This document shows positions 26,222-35,209 of a DNA stretch of 64,000 bases, one piece after another. The stretch spans positions 124,001 to 188,000 of the forward strand of contig CAVSCF010000005.1 in assembly GCA_963726405.1 (NCBI GenBank). Direction: 5' to 3'. Below the pieces are notes generated by a model. That model did not search any database, was not told where the DNA came from, and was given only the letters and a program-made list of their open reading frames with translations. This DNA comes from JAOUJD01 sp963726405. Its GTDB lineage: Bacteria; Pseudomonadota; Gammaproteobacteria; Burkholderiales; Burkholderiaceae_F. Position 1 is the stretch's first letter. Each line of letters opens with the position of its first letter. The position numbers and the translations under genes were made by a program.

Positions 26222-27605
26222 CTAGGGCAAGGAGCGTTCCAGCAGCGCGCGTTCGGCCGCTTCCAGCGCCCGGTCGCGCCCCGCGCGCAGTTCCGGCACG
26301 CCGGGCGGCACGTAAATCGTCGGGACGAGGGGCTCGCCTTCCATGCGGCGTCCGCGCGCGGACCGGAAACCCGTTTCCGAGACCCGCACGCCGCCGCCGC
26401 CGGGCAGGATGTACTCCCAGCTGACGCCCACCACGCAGCCGCAGGTCGATTCGCCGACGATGATGGCGTCGCGCTGCTCGAGCAGCGTCACGGCGGCCAG
26501 CTCCGAGGCGCTGCCCGAGCGCCGGTCGGTGAGCACCGCGATCGGCTTGAGGTACGGGTGCGCGGCGGGAGACAGCCGGACAGGGCGCTCCCGCACCTGG
26601 TCGCCCTGACGGGTGAGCTGGGTCATCACGAGTCGCGGCTCCGCCAGGAACTGGCGGACGAGCCACACGAACTGGCTGTAGTCCCCACCTCCGTTGCCGC
26701 GGAGATCCAGCACCAGGCCACGCGAACCTTCGAGCGTTCGCAATGCGTGTTCGACGTCCGCGCGGTTGCGCACCGAGAACCGATTGAGTTTGACGACGGC
26801 CACCCCGGATGGCAGCACGATGGTGTCCACCTTGGGAGGCCGCACGAGCGGCTCGGGTCGCACGACCACCTCGAAGGAAGTCGGCGTGTCGCGGCGAATC
26901 AGGAGGCGTTGCGCGTGCGGCGGCTCGTCCGGGGCCCGCTGAAGGACGCGACGGACCGCCCGCAGCTGCGCGAAACGCGCCGCCTCGTCGGCGCGTCCCG
27001 GCTGCGCTTCGGGCGAGCCGAGGTCCTCGCCGGTGAGAGGCAGCGTTCGTGCGCCGGCGAGGAAGGTTTCGTCGAAACGATGGTCGTCGATGGCGAGCAC
27101 CACATCGCCGCGCATCAGCCCCGCGCGCGCGGCCGGCGAGTCCGACATCGACGTCGATGACGACCAGCTGGTCGTCGATGACGCTCAGCGAAGCGCCCGA
27201 AGCCAGCGCGGCGAAGCGTCGATGATCGACGCTCTCGCGCGGCGTCACCACCCGCGTGTGGGAGTCGTTCAGTTCCCGCACCATCGCCTTCAGCGCAAGG
27301 TAGAACTGCGCATCGGTCTTCGCGCCGGCGACGCGCGGGCGGTACTTGTCGCGGACGCCCTCCCAAGGGACGCCGTTGAGGCGCGGGTCGTAATAGCGCT
27401 CGGCGATCACCTTCCACGCGCGCTGCTGCACGTCGAGGCGCTTCGCCTCCGTCGCGAACTCCGGGCTCAGGCCCTCCTGCAGGATCGCCGGCGTGTCCTC
27501 CGTGAGGTCGGCCACCATCCCTCCTGCCGGCCGCGCAGGCAGGGAAGCGCAGGCGGCAAGCGCCGTCACTGCGAGGGCCGCAAGGAGCGAACGCAGGAAG
27601 GTCAT
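26222..27605 (-). pseudogene. S41-family peptidase lipoprotein, one frameshift (possibly sequence error)
   Basis: Envelope protease of the tail-specific/C-terminal-processing (S41) type. The signal MTFLRSLLAALAVTALAAC (lipidated Cys19) starts it at 27605, followed by a helical region and a split PDZ domain (DDQLVVIDVDV, then DSPAARAGLMRGDVVLAIDD in the next frame). The protease core has VLDLRGNGGGDYSQFVWLV, the catalytic serine region TDRRSGSASELAAVTLLEQ and VGESTCG. Frame change near 27145; removing one G from GTCGGACTC joins the halves as VDVDSPAARAGL. It sits between pyk and fba, which is unusual for this glycolytic run. Confidence 0.82.
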
Positions 27606-27692
27606 TCGGATCGGGAAGGACGAATTCGGGCGGAGCGCGAGCCTATCTTGGAACCCGACCGCCGGAAAGGGAACGCGATCTGGTCGCCGCGG

Positions 27693-29135
27693 TCAGGCGT
27701 GCTCGCCGACGCGCACGATCTTCAACGTGTTGGTGCCGCCCGCCTGCCCCATCGGCTCGCCGACAGTCAGCACGATGAGATCCCCGCGCCGCACCACGCC
27801 CTTGTCGAGCAGCAGCTTCTCCGCGGCGTCCAGCGACGCATCGCGGTCGGCCAGCGTGGGAAAGTGAAGCGGGCGGACGTTGCGGTACAGCGCGAGGCGC
27901 CGTGCCGTGGCGACGCTGGCCGTCAGCGCGTAGATCGGAATGTCGACGTCGTGCCGGCTCATCCACAGCGTCGTCGAGCCCGACTCCGTCAGCGCGCAGA
28001 TCGCCGCGCACCGCAGGTGATACGCGGTGAAGAGCGCGCCATAGGCGATCGACTGGTCGACGCGGCTGAAGGTGCGGTTGACGAACTGCAGGTCGAGCTC
28101 GACCTGCTCGGAGCGGTCGGCCTCGGCGACGATCGAGGCCATCGTCTCGACCACCTCGACCGGGTACTTGCCGGCGGCCGTTTCCGCCGACAGCATCACG
28201 GCATCCGTGCCGTCCAGGACCGCGTTGGCCACGTCGCTCACCTCGGCCCGGGTCGGCACCGCGTTGATGATCATCGACTCCATCATCTGCGTGGCGGTGA
28301 TCGCGACCTTGTTCGCCTCGCGCGCCATCTTGATCATGCGTTTCTGCAGCGCGGGGACGGCGGCATTGCCCACCTCCACCGCGAGGTCGCCGCGCGCGAC
28401 CATGATGCCGTCGGCGGCCTCGATGATCTCGCGCAGCAGCGGAATCGCCTCGGCGCGCTCGATCTTCGCGATGATCTGCGGCCGGATCCCGTGCTTCTCG
28501 CCGGCGATCGTCGCCAGCTGGCGCGCCATCTCGACGTCGGTGCGGTTCTTGACGAAGGACACGGCGACGAAGTCCGCGCCGCACTGCATCGCGGTCTCGA
28601 TGTCGCGCACGTCCTTGCCGGTCAGCGCGGGCGCCGAGAGGCCCCCGCCCTGCTTGTTGATGCCCTTGTTGTTCGACAATTCGCCGCCGATGCGGACGAT
28701 CGTGTGGATCTCGGTCGCCGCCACCCGCTCCACGTCGAGCACGATCAGGCCGTCGTTGAGCAGGAGCGTATCGCCCGCCTTCACGTCCTTCGGCAGGTCC
28801 TTGTAGTCGAGGCCGCAGCGCTCCGTGGTACCGAGATCGAGCTGCGCGTCGAGCACGAAGCGGCTGCCCGGCTTCAGCGTGACGCGGCCGCCCTCGAACT
28901 TGCCGACGCGGACCTTCGGTCCCTGCAGGTCCGCCATGATCGCCACGTCCACGCCGATGCGGGCGGACGCTTCGCGAACCAGCTGGGCGCGCTTCAGGTG
29001 GTCTTCCGCGGTGCCGTGGGAAAAGTTGAAACGAACGACGTCGACGCCGGCGGCGAGCATGCGCTCGAGCACGAGCGGGTCGCTCGAGGCGGGACCGAGC
29101 GTGGCGACGATCTTGGTGCTGCGTTGCATGGTCAT
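27693..29135 (-). CDS. pyk: Pyruvate kinase
   Basis: 480-residue glycolytic enzyme making pyruvate and ATP from PEP. Signatures: KIVATLGPASSDP (8-20), VDVVRFNFSHG, the catalytic IIAKIERAEAIPLLREII, GIMVARGDLAVEVG, and TQMMESMI. The C-terminal regulatory domain is present and ends TNTLKIVRVGEHA. ATG 29135 overlaps the stop of the VOC gene (ATGA), so the two are translationally coupled. Confidence 0.97.
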   Translation of the reverse strand: MTMQRSTKIVATLGPASSDPLVLERMLAAGVDVVRFNFSHGTAEDHLKRAQLVREASARIGVDVAIMADLQGPKVRVGKFEGGRVTLKPGSRFVLDAQLDLGTTERCGLDYKDLPKDVKAGDTLLLNDGLIVLDVERVAATEIHTIVRIGGELSNNKGINKQGGGLSAPALTGKDVRDIETAMQCGADFVAVSFVKNRTDVEMARQLATIAGEKHGIRPQIIAKIERAEAIPLLREIIEAADGIMVARGDLAVEVGNAAVPALQKRMIKMAREANKVAITATQMMESMIINAVPTRAEVSDVANAVLDGTDAVMLSAETAAGKYPVEVVETMASIVAEADRSEQVELDLQFVNRTFSRVDQSIAYGALFTAYHLRCAAICALTESGSTTLWMSRHDVDIPIYALTASVATARRLALYRNVRPLHFPTLADRDASLDAAEKLLLDKGVVRRGDLIVLTVGEPMGQAGGTNTLKIVRVGEHA

Positions 29136-29566
29136 ATCCGATTCACTCGCGCGCGCACGAGATCGACCTCGTATGTCGTCAGTTCGATGGGGTTGCCGTC
29201 GCGGTCGTTGAAGTAGAGCGACAGCGACAGCGCGTGATCCTGCAGGTGCGGAGGCGAAGGACGCCTGCGCTTGTCGAACAGCGGCAACTGCGCCGCGCGC
29301 TTGTGGAACGAAACGAATGAGGTCCCGTCGACCCGCAGCGCCACGGTGGTGGCCTTGCCCGCGCGCTTGGTGTCCTCGAACAGCGCCAGGTGCGTCAGCC
29401 CGTCACCCGCGGTCAGCGTCAGCGGCCCGCCGATCTCGCGCGCCCAGCTGCCGAATCGCGCGTCCCTGCGAAAACCGAGAACGCTGCCGTACCACCGGGC
29501 CGCCTCGGCGCGGTCGCGGACGAACACGTGCACGTGATCGAGCCCGTCGACGCGGAACCGGGTCAT
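29132..29566 (-). CDS. VOC-family (glyoxalase/dioxygenase fold) protein
   Basis: 144 residues of the vicinal-oxygen-chelate fold: GLDHVHVFVRDRAEAARWYG with the first metal His, LTLTAGDGLTHLALFED, and HALSLSLYFNDRDGNPIELT with a metal ligand Glu (PIELTTYE). Reaction unknown. The start MTRFRVDG near 29566 is chosen; the frame stays open upstream through the tandem repeats and would add a repetitive basic leader (see the repeat entry). Coupled to pyk by a four-base overlap. Confidence 0.83.
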   Translation of the reverse strand: MTRFRVDGLDHVHVFVRDRAEAARWYGSVLGFRRDARFGSWAREIGGPLTLTAGDGLTHLALFEDTKRAGKATTVALRVDGTSFVSFHKRAAQLPLFDKRRRPSPPHLQDHALSLSLYFNDRDGNPIELTTYEVDLVRARVNRI

Positions 29567-29567
29567 G

Positions 29568-29792
29568 CCGCCCCCTTGGCGCTGCGCGTCGTCCCCGCGC
29601 GGGAGAATTTGCGCTCGAGGCGATCCCGCGCGCTCACTGGACGACCCTCCGCGCTTGCGCGTTCCGGGGCGAGCGCTTCGGAGCGGCCGTGCGCGCTCAT
29701 GGGGCATACCCTCCGCGCTACGCGCTCCGGGGTGAGCGCTTCGGAGCGGCCGTGCGCGCTCATCGGACAACCCCTACGCGCTGCGCGCTCAT
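29568..29792. repeat. Tandem repeat, about 63-base period, between the VOC gene and pgk
   Basis: Two good copies start with ACCCTCCGCGC at 29644 and 29708 and share CGAGCGCTTCGGAGCGGCC or its TGAGCG variant, then GTGCGCGCTCAT. A degenerate copy lies before them and a truncated one ends in the pgk stop codon region. Each copy can fold through GAGCGC and GCGCTC. The core GCTTCGGAGCGGCCG recurs in the right arm of the 24.7-25.05 kb element, so both belong to one dispersed family. On the minus strand the repeat is in frame with the VOC gene and would spell a 21-residue basic repeat (ERARPLRSA), but no translation is implied. Confidence 0.75.
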
Positions 29793-30988
29793 GCAGCGCG
29801 CTTCTCGAGGATCTCGATGGCCGGAAGCGCCTTGCCCTCGAGGAACTCGAGGAAGGCGCCGCCGCCGGTGGAGATGTAGCTCACGCGGTCGCCGATGTGG
29901 TACTTGGCGATGGCGGCCAGCGTGTCGCCGCCGCCCGCGATGGAGAACGCGCCGTTGGCGGTCGCTTCGGCGACGGCCAGCGCGAGCTGGTGCGTGCCGT
30001 CGGCGAACGCGTCGAACTCGAACACGCCGATCGGCCCGTTCCAGATGATCGTGCCGGCGGTGCGGATGATGTGGCTGAGCGCCATCGCGCTGGACGGACC
30101 GATGTCGAGAATCATCTCGTCCGGATGGACGTCGTCGGCACGGCGAACGGTGGCAACCGCGGTCGCCGAGAACTCCTTCGCGACCACGACATCGATGGGC
30201 AGCGGCAGCGTTGCGCCTTTCGCCGCAAGGGTCGCCAGCACTTTCTTGCACTCCGGCACGAGGTCCGGTTCGGCGAGCGACTTGCCGATGGAAAATCCCT
30301 CGGCGAGCAGGAACGTGTTGGCGATGCCCCCGCCCACGATCAGCTGGTCGACCTTCTGCGCCAGGTTGTTCAGGATGGTCAGCTTGGTCGACACCTTCGA
30401 ACCCGCCACGATGGCCACCAGCGGGCGCTTCGGATTGCCGAGCGCGCGCGACAGCGCATCGATCTCCGCCGCCAGCAGCGGGCCCGCACACGCGATGGGC
30501 GCGTACTTGGCCATGCCGTGCGTGGTCGCCTCCGCGCGGTGGGCGGTGCCGAACGCGTCGTTGACGTACACATCGGCGAGCTTCGCCATCTTCTGCGCGA
30601 GCTCGTCGGCGTTCTTCTTCTCGCCTTTGTTGACGCGGCAGTTCTCGAGCAGCACGACCTGGCCCGGCTGCACCTGCACGCCATCGACCCAGTTCGCCAC
30701 GAGCGGCACCGGCCTGCCGAGCAGTTCGGCCAGCCGCTTTGCCACCGGGGCGAGCGAATCCTCGGGCTTGAACTCGCCTTCGGTCGGACGACCGAGATGC
30801 GACGTCACCATGACCGCGGCGCCGGCGTCGAGTGCCTTGCGGATGGCCGGCACGGAGGCACGCACGCGCGTGTCCTCGGTGATGTTGCCCGCGTCGTCCT
30901 GCGGAACGTTGAGATCGGACCGGATGAAGACACGACGGCCGGCGAGTTGGCCGCTGGCGGCCAGTGAATCGAGGGTATTGACGCGCAT
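29789..30988 (-). CDS. pgk: Phosphoglycerate kinase
   Basis: 399-residue glycolytic enzyme transferring phosphate from 1,3-bisphosphoglycerate to ADP. Signatures: RVFIRSDLNVPQDDAGNITE (19-38), VMVTSHLGRPTEG, FGTAHRAEATTHGMAKY, VAGSKVSTKLTILNNL, and the C-terminal nucleotide loop GGGDTLAAIAKY. First gene on the far side of the protease module that separates it from gap. Its stop codon lies within the last repeat unit. Confidence 0.97.
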   Translation of the reverse strand: MRVNTLDSLAASGQLAGRRVFIRSDLNVPQDDAGNITEDTRVRASVPAIRKALDAGAAVMVTSHLGRPTEGEFKPEDSLAPVAKRLAELLGRPVPLVANWVDGVQVQPGQVVLLENCRVNKGEKKNADELAQKMAKLADVYVNDAFGTAHRAEATTHGMAKYAPIACAGPLLAAEIDALSRALGNPKRPLVAIVAGSKVSTKLTILNNLAQKVDQLIVGGGIANTFLLAEGFSIGKSLAEPDLVPECKKVLATLAAKGATLPLPIDVVVAKEFSATAVATVRRADDVHPDEMILDIGPSSAMALSHIIRTAGTIIWNGPIGVFEFDAFADGTHQLALAVAEATANGAFSIAGGGDTLAAIAKYHIGDRVSYISTGGGAFLEFLEGKALPAIEILEKRAA

Positions 30989-31075
30989 GAACGGAGGGAT
31001 CTGCTTGAGTACCGCGCGTTGCGCGCGGCGAGACGGGAGTTGGCATTATACGAGCCGCTCCCCCAAGGACTGCCC

Positions 31076-31690
31076 GTGCGCGCCTTCAAAATGTCCCCCG
31101 CCGAGCGCGTCGCCGTCGGCCTCGCGCTGGCACTGCTCGTGCTCCACGCGCTGGCCCCCGGCGAGTCTCTCGAGTACCAGCGGCATCGGCTCGCGCTCGA
31201 GCCGTGGCGCGCATTGACCGGGCACCTCGTTCACATCAACTGGCCGCACGCCCTGGTGAACGCGGCAGCGCTCTGGGTCGTGGCGCGTCTGTACGCGGAG
31301 GATCTCGGTTGGCGGCGGCAGCTGGTCGCGCTCTTCGTGTCGGCGCTGGCGATCAGCGGCGCGCTGGCGTTCGCCTACCCTTCGATCGAGTGGTATCGGG
31401 GCCTGTCGGGCGCCCTGCACGGCCTGTTCTTCGCGGGTGCGACGACCTGGCTGCTGTCCGAAAGGCCGCGTACGTTCTCGCGCCTGTGGATGCCGGCCGC
31501 GCTCCTCGTCGGCGGCTGGATCAAGGTCGTGCTCGAGCAGCCGGGCGGTGCGACGACGCCGCATGCCGACTGGCTCGGCGCGGCGATCGTCCCGCAGGCG
31601 CACCTCGTCGGCGCCGCCTGCGGGACCCTGCTGGGCGCGCTATTCGCGCGGGCGTATCCGCGCGCCGAAAAGGAGCGCGGCCAGCAGTAG
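31076..31690 (+). CDS. rrtA: Rhombosortase (rhomboid-family GlyGly-CTERM processing protease)
   Basis: 204-residue membrane protease of the rhomboid fold, with about six helices. Conserved residues: HINWPHALVN (53-62), catalytic Ser111 in RGLSGALHG (108-116) and His176 in AHLVGAACG. The short form and the motifs are those of rhombosortase, which cleaves GlyGly-CTERM tails of exported proteins. A protein with exactly such a tail is encoded convergently, with a 51-base 3' overlap (31640-31690). GTG 31076 is preferred because AAGGA lies six bases upstream; ATG 31091 has no ribosome-binding site. Only plus-strand gene in the glycolytic block. Confidence 0.88.
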   Translation: MRAFKMSPAERVAVGLALALLVLHALAPGESLEYQRHRLALEPWRALTGHLVHINWPHALVNAAALWVVARLYAEDLGWRRQLVALFVSALAISGALAFAYPSIEWYRGLSGALHGLFFAGATTWLLSERPRTFSRLWMPAALLVGGWIKVVLEQPGGATTPHADWLGAAIVPQAHLVGAACGTLLGALFARAYPRAEKERGQQ

Positions 31691-33663
31691 AAGCTGACCG
31701 AGCGGGAGCGCGCCGCCGCCACCGCCACCGCTGGGCGCCACCACGCTGACCACCGCTTCGGGCGAAGTCACGGTGCCGAGCGGGTTGGATACCGTGACCG
31801 AGAAGCGCGCGCCGCTGTCGGCCAGGCCGAGCGGCAGCGTCGTGTAGGACGCCCCGTTCGCGCCGGGGATGTCGATACCGTTGCGCCTCCACTGGTAAGT
31901 CAGGTTGGGGGCGCCGGCCGCGGACACGGAGAACGTGGCCGCCTGGCCTTCGGTGACGGTGATGCTCTGCGGCGCGTTACAACGATCGGCGGGCGCTCCC
32001 TGCGCGGCGCTGATCGACCGCGGCAGAGGCGTCCAGCAGTCCTGCCCCGCACAGTCCGGCAAAGGACCGCCGGCCGCGCAGGCACTGTTTGCAGGAAACG
32101 GGCGAACCGTGTTCACGAGGAAATCGCGGATCTCCGCCGCGCGTGGCGGAAGGCCGGATCGACTTGATCAACGCGGCGACCCCGGCCACGTGCGGCGTTG
32201 CCGCGCTCGTCCCCGTGAACCCGCCATAGCCGGGCCCGATCGTCCTTGCGAATCGCTGCTGGACGGCGTGGTGGCGCCGAACAGCAAGGTCGACCAGATG
32301 TAGTACCCGTTCCAGTTCGGGTCGTCGGTGCGGCCGCCGGCCCGAGTTGCACTGGGGAACCGCCACCGGGAGCGCTGATGGCCGTCGCGGCGCCGATGTT
32401 CGCGTAGTCCGCGTTCTCGCCATTGATCGTATGCGCGGTGACGGCGATCGTCCCACTGCAGTTGGCCGGGGAGATCAAGGCCGTGTTGCTCTCATTGCCG
32501 GTGGCGGCGATCACGACCGAGCCAGCGGCGAGAGCGGCGTCAATCGACCCCTGCATCGTCACCGTATTGACGCACGGTTCCGAGCCGCCCAGGCTCAGGC
32601 TGATCACGCGCGCCGGGGTCGGGTTCAGCGGGACGCCGGGAACCGGGAGCCCCGCAGCCCAGCGTATCGCTTCGGCGATATCCGAGAGCGAGCCACCGCA
32701 CTCGGCCGAGGGCCCGGATCGGCTGGACCCGAACGTTCCACGCGATGCCGGCGATGCCCAGGTTGTTGTTCGCCGTGGCCGCGGCGATGCCCGCCATGTG
32801 CGTGCCATGCCAGCTGCTGCTCTGCGGTCCCGGGACTGCCGTCGTCGCAGAAATCCGGATACAGCGCTTCTTCCGCCGTCGTCACCCAGTCTCCCGGGTC
32901 CGTCGGGTCGGGATCCCGGCCATCACCGTCGTTCGCGACGAAGTTCAACGGAACGCTTCCCGCGCCGACGTCCGACGAGATGAAGTCGTAGCCGGCGACG
33001 AAACGTCCAGCCGGCGTATACGGCGCCGGCACGTCAACACCGTTCAGGTCGGGATGGTTGACGATGCCGGTGTCGATGACGGCCAGGACCACGGCATTGC
33101 CGCCACCCTTGCTCACGTCCCAGGCGGACGGCAGGTTCGCGCCCCCCGTGGCCGTCGCCGACTTCGAGCCGTTGCCGCTCAGCAAGGCGCCGGTGTAGGT
33201 CGACGTCGGCGCGAAGAGATTCCACTGCCATTCGCCGAAGCGCGGGTCGTTCGGCACCGCAAGCTTTCTTCATCCTGATGTCCGGTTCCGCGTACTCGAC
33301 GTCCGGATCGTTCGCCAGCTGGGCGGCGACGGCCTTCGCCTGCGACAGCGGCATCGGTGCACCGAGCGCCATCAGTGAAGCACCGCCCGCGAGGTCTCGC
33401 ACGTGCGCGATCCCGAGCCCGGTGGTGCTCTGAAGCTTCTGGATCCGGGCAGTTCCGGCCGACTGGAGGGTGGCCGCTGGAGCGCCGTCCCGGAACTTCA
33501 CGATCATCCGGTGCACCACCTGCTCGGCCGGTGCCCTGGCCGGGGCCGCCACGCCCTGCAGCAGTGCCTGCTTGGGCGTGAGCGTCGGTGCGGAGCCGGC
33601 GATGGTCGCGCTGGCAATCGACGCGACTGCCGCAAGAGCGAGGACCACGTAACGCATCGCCAT
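31640..33663 (-). pseudogene. Secreted subtilisin-family protease with GlyGly-CTERM tail, several frameshifts
   Basis: Reconstructed order: signal peptide from 33663 (AGGGAA upstream), an I9-type propeptide ending DVEYAEPDIRMKK, and an S8 domain with Asp in AVVLAVIDTGIV, His in SSWHGTHMAGIAAATANNN and Ser in GFTGTSAATPHVAGVAAL. An Ig-like domain (ITVTEGQAATFSVSAAG) and a C-terminal GGGGGGALPLG plus hydrophobic helix and RIRPRE complete it. That tail is a GlyGly-CTERM signal. The frame changes near 33267, 32835, 32700, 32345, 32235 and 32145; at most sites one extra base explains it. All catalytic residues and domains survive, so error or very recent decay is likely. Confidence 0.83.
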
Positions 33664-33691
33664 GTGATTGTTCCCTGCCGGCTTCAGCCGC

Positions 33692-34033
33692 TTATTGGAT
33701 CTTCATCATCGAGTCGCGCTCGACGTACTGGAACGCGTTCGAGGCACGCAGCCGTTCGACCAGCGCAGGCACCTCGTCGCGCGTGGCCGGTGCGGTCAGA
33801 TGCAGGATGTGGGCGTCGCCCGCCATCGGCCGGACGTAGCGTACCCCGGCGCTCCGACCGAGTGCCTGCCGGGCGGCGGCGAGGACCGTCCCTGAGTCCG
33901 ACGCGTTCCAGGGCTTGACGATCACGGCGGCGACGACCGGAGCGCTGCCGGGATCGTCCGCAACAGCCGCACACGCCCCGAGGAGCGAAAGGACGGAGCC
34001 GATCAGCACGGCTGGAATGACGCGAGGCAACAT
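33692..34033 (-). CDS. Small lipoprotein resembling a subtilisin propeptide (I9-like)
   Basis: 113 residues. Signal with lipobox SLLGAC (lipidated Cys near 18-20). The mature half, VRYVRPMAGDAHILHL, ATRDEVPALVERLRASNA and FQYVERDSMMKIQ, has the layout of the I9 propeptide of S8 proteases, in which the region ends V-E-Y-x-E-x-D. The neighbouring subtilase has its own propeptide with the same ending (DVEYAEPD). It lies 28 bases upstream of that gene, so it could be a separate inhibitor or folding helper, or an immunity-like guard. Family assignment is by eye, and no protease domain follows. Start MLPRV at 34033. Confidence 0.65.
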   Translation of the reverse strand: MLPRVIPAVLIGSVLSLLGACAAVADDPGSAPVVAAVIVKPWNASDSGTVLAAARQALGRSAGVRYVRPMAGDAHILHLTAPATRDEVPALVERLRASNAFQYVERDSMMKIQ

Positions 34034-34148
34034 AAACGGTCGAAGTCCCTGAAAGCAGGAAGTGAACACGCTCCTACCAACGTCCGCACCCGCGGAACGG
34101 TGCACTGCGCGGCGCAGAGGCAACCGGACTAGCCTTCGTCGCAAGCAT

Positions 34149-34178
34149 GAAAAAAGCGCCCGTCGGGGGCGCTCTTTT
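34149..34178 (-). terminator. Rho-independent terminator of the tkt-gap operon
   Basis: Read on the minus strand: AGCGCCC, loop, GGGCGCT-type stem (34155-34173) followed by six or seven T (34149-34155). The plus strand also has a short T run (CTCTTTTC), so it may be bidirectional. It lies 17 bases after the gap stop and ends the operon before the protease module, which therefore needs its own promoter. Confidence 0.85.
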
Positions 34179-34195
34179 CGGCGAAGACGGCTGCC

Positions 34196-35209
34196 TTACT
34201 TCGCGGCCATCAGCGCAACTGTCGTGTCGAGCATCCGGTTCGAGAAACCCCACTCATTGTCGTACCAGGACGAAACCTTCACCAGGCGACCGGCGACCTT
34301 GGTGAGCGTCGAGTCGAAGATGGACGAGCGCGCGTCATGGTTGAAGTCGCTCGAAACCAGCGGGTCGGCGTTGTAGCCGAGGACGCCCTTGAGCGGGCCC
34401 TCGCTCGCCGCGGCCTTCATGATGCCGTTGACCTCGTCCACCGTCGTGTCACGCGCGGCAATGAACGACAGGTCGACGATCGACACGTTGATGGTCGGCA
34501 CACGGATCGCATAGCCGTCCAGCTTCCCGTTCAGCTCGGGCAGCACGAGGCCGACGGCGGCCGCTGCGCCGGTCTTCGTCGGAATCATGTTCTGCGCCGC
34601 AGCGCGGGCACGCCGCAGGTCCTCGTGATAGACGTCGGTCAGTACCTGGTCGTTGGTATACGCGTGAATGGTCGTCATCAGGCCAGTGACCAGGCCGATC
34701 TTGTCGTTCAGCGGCTTGACCAGCGGCGCCAGGCAATTGGTGGTGCAGGACGCGTTGGAAATCACCGTATGCGAGGACTTCAGCGTGCCCTGGTTCACGC
34801 CGTAGACCACCGTCGCGTCGACGTCCTTGCCGCCGGGCGCGGAGATGATGACCTTCTTCGCGCCGCCCTTCAGGTGCGCCGACGCCTTCTCCTTGCTCGT
34901 GAAGAAGCCCGTGCACTCGAGCACAACGTCGACACCGAGGGCGCCCCACGGCAGTTCGGCCGGGTTCCGGTTCGCCAGCACCTTGATGCGGTCGCCGTTG
35001 ACGACCATCGAGTCGCCATCGACCACGACCGTGCCGGGGAACGGGCCGTGCGCCGTGTCGTACTTCGTCAGGTGCGCATTCGTCTTCGGATCGCCGAGAT
35101 CGTTGATGGCGACGATCTGGATGTCGTGCTTCTTGCCGCCCTCGTAGTGGGCGCGGAGGATGTTGCGGCCGATGCGGCCATAGCCGTTGATGGCGATCTT
35201 GATGGTCAT
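34196..35209 (-). CDS. gap: Glyceraldehyde-3-phosphate dehydrogenase
   Basis: 337-residue tetrameric NAD-dependent enzyme. Signatures: IKIAINGYGRIGRNILRA (3-20), SNASCTTNCLAPLVK with the catalytic Cys, IHAYTNDQ with the catalytic His, and SWYDNEWGFSNRMLD. ATG 35209 overlaps the tkt stop as ATGA. Followed by a strong terminator. Confidence 0.97.
   Translation of the reverse strand: MTIKIAINGYGRIGRNILRAHYEGGKKHDIQIVAINDLGDPKTNAHLTKYDTAHGPFPGTVVVDGDSMVVNGDRIKVLANRNPAELPWGALGVDVVLECTGFFTSKEKASAHLKGGAKKVIISAPGGKDVDATVVYGVNQGTLKSSHTVISNASCTTNCLAPLVKPLNDKIGLVTGLMTTIHAYTNDQVLTDVYHEDLRRARAAAQNMIPTKTGAAAAVGLVLPELNGKLDGYAIRVPTINVSIVDLSFIAARDTTVDEVNGIMKAAASEGPLKGVLGYNADPLVSSDFNHDARSSIFDSTLTKVAGRLVKVSSWYDNEWGFSNRMLDTTVALMAAK

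Noticed and set aside
29568..29792. A small CRISPR array
   Set aside because: The copies are contiguous and similar throughout, with no unique spacers, and there are no cas genes.
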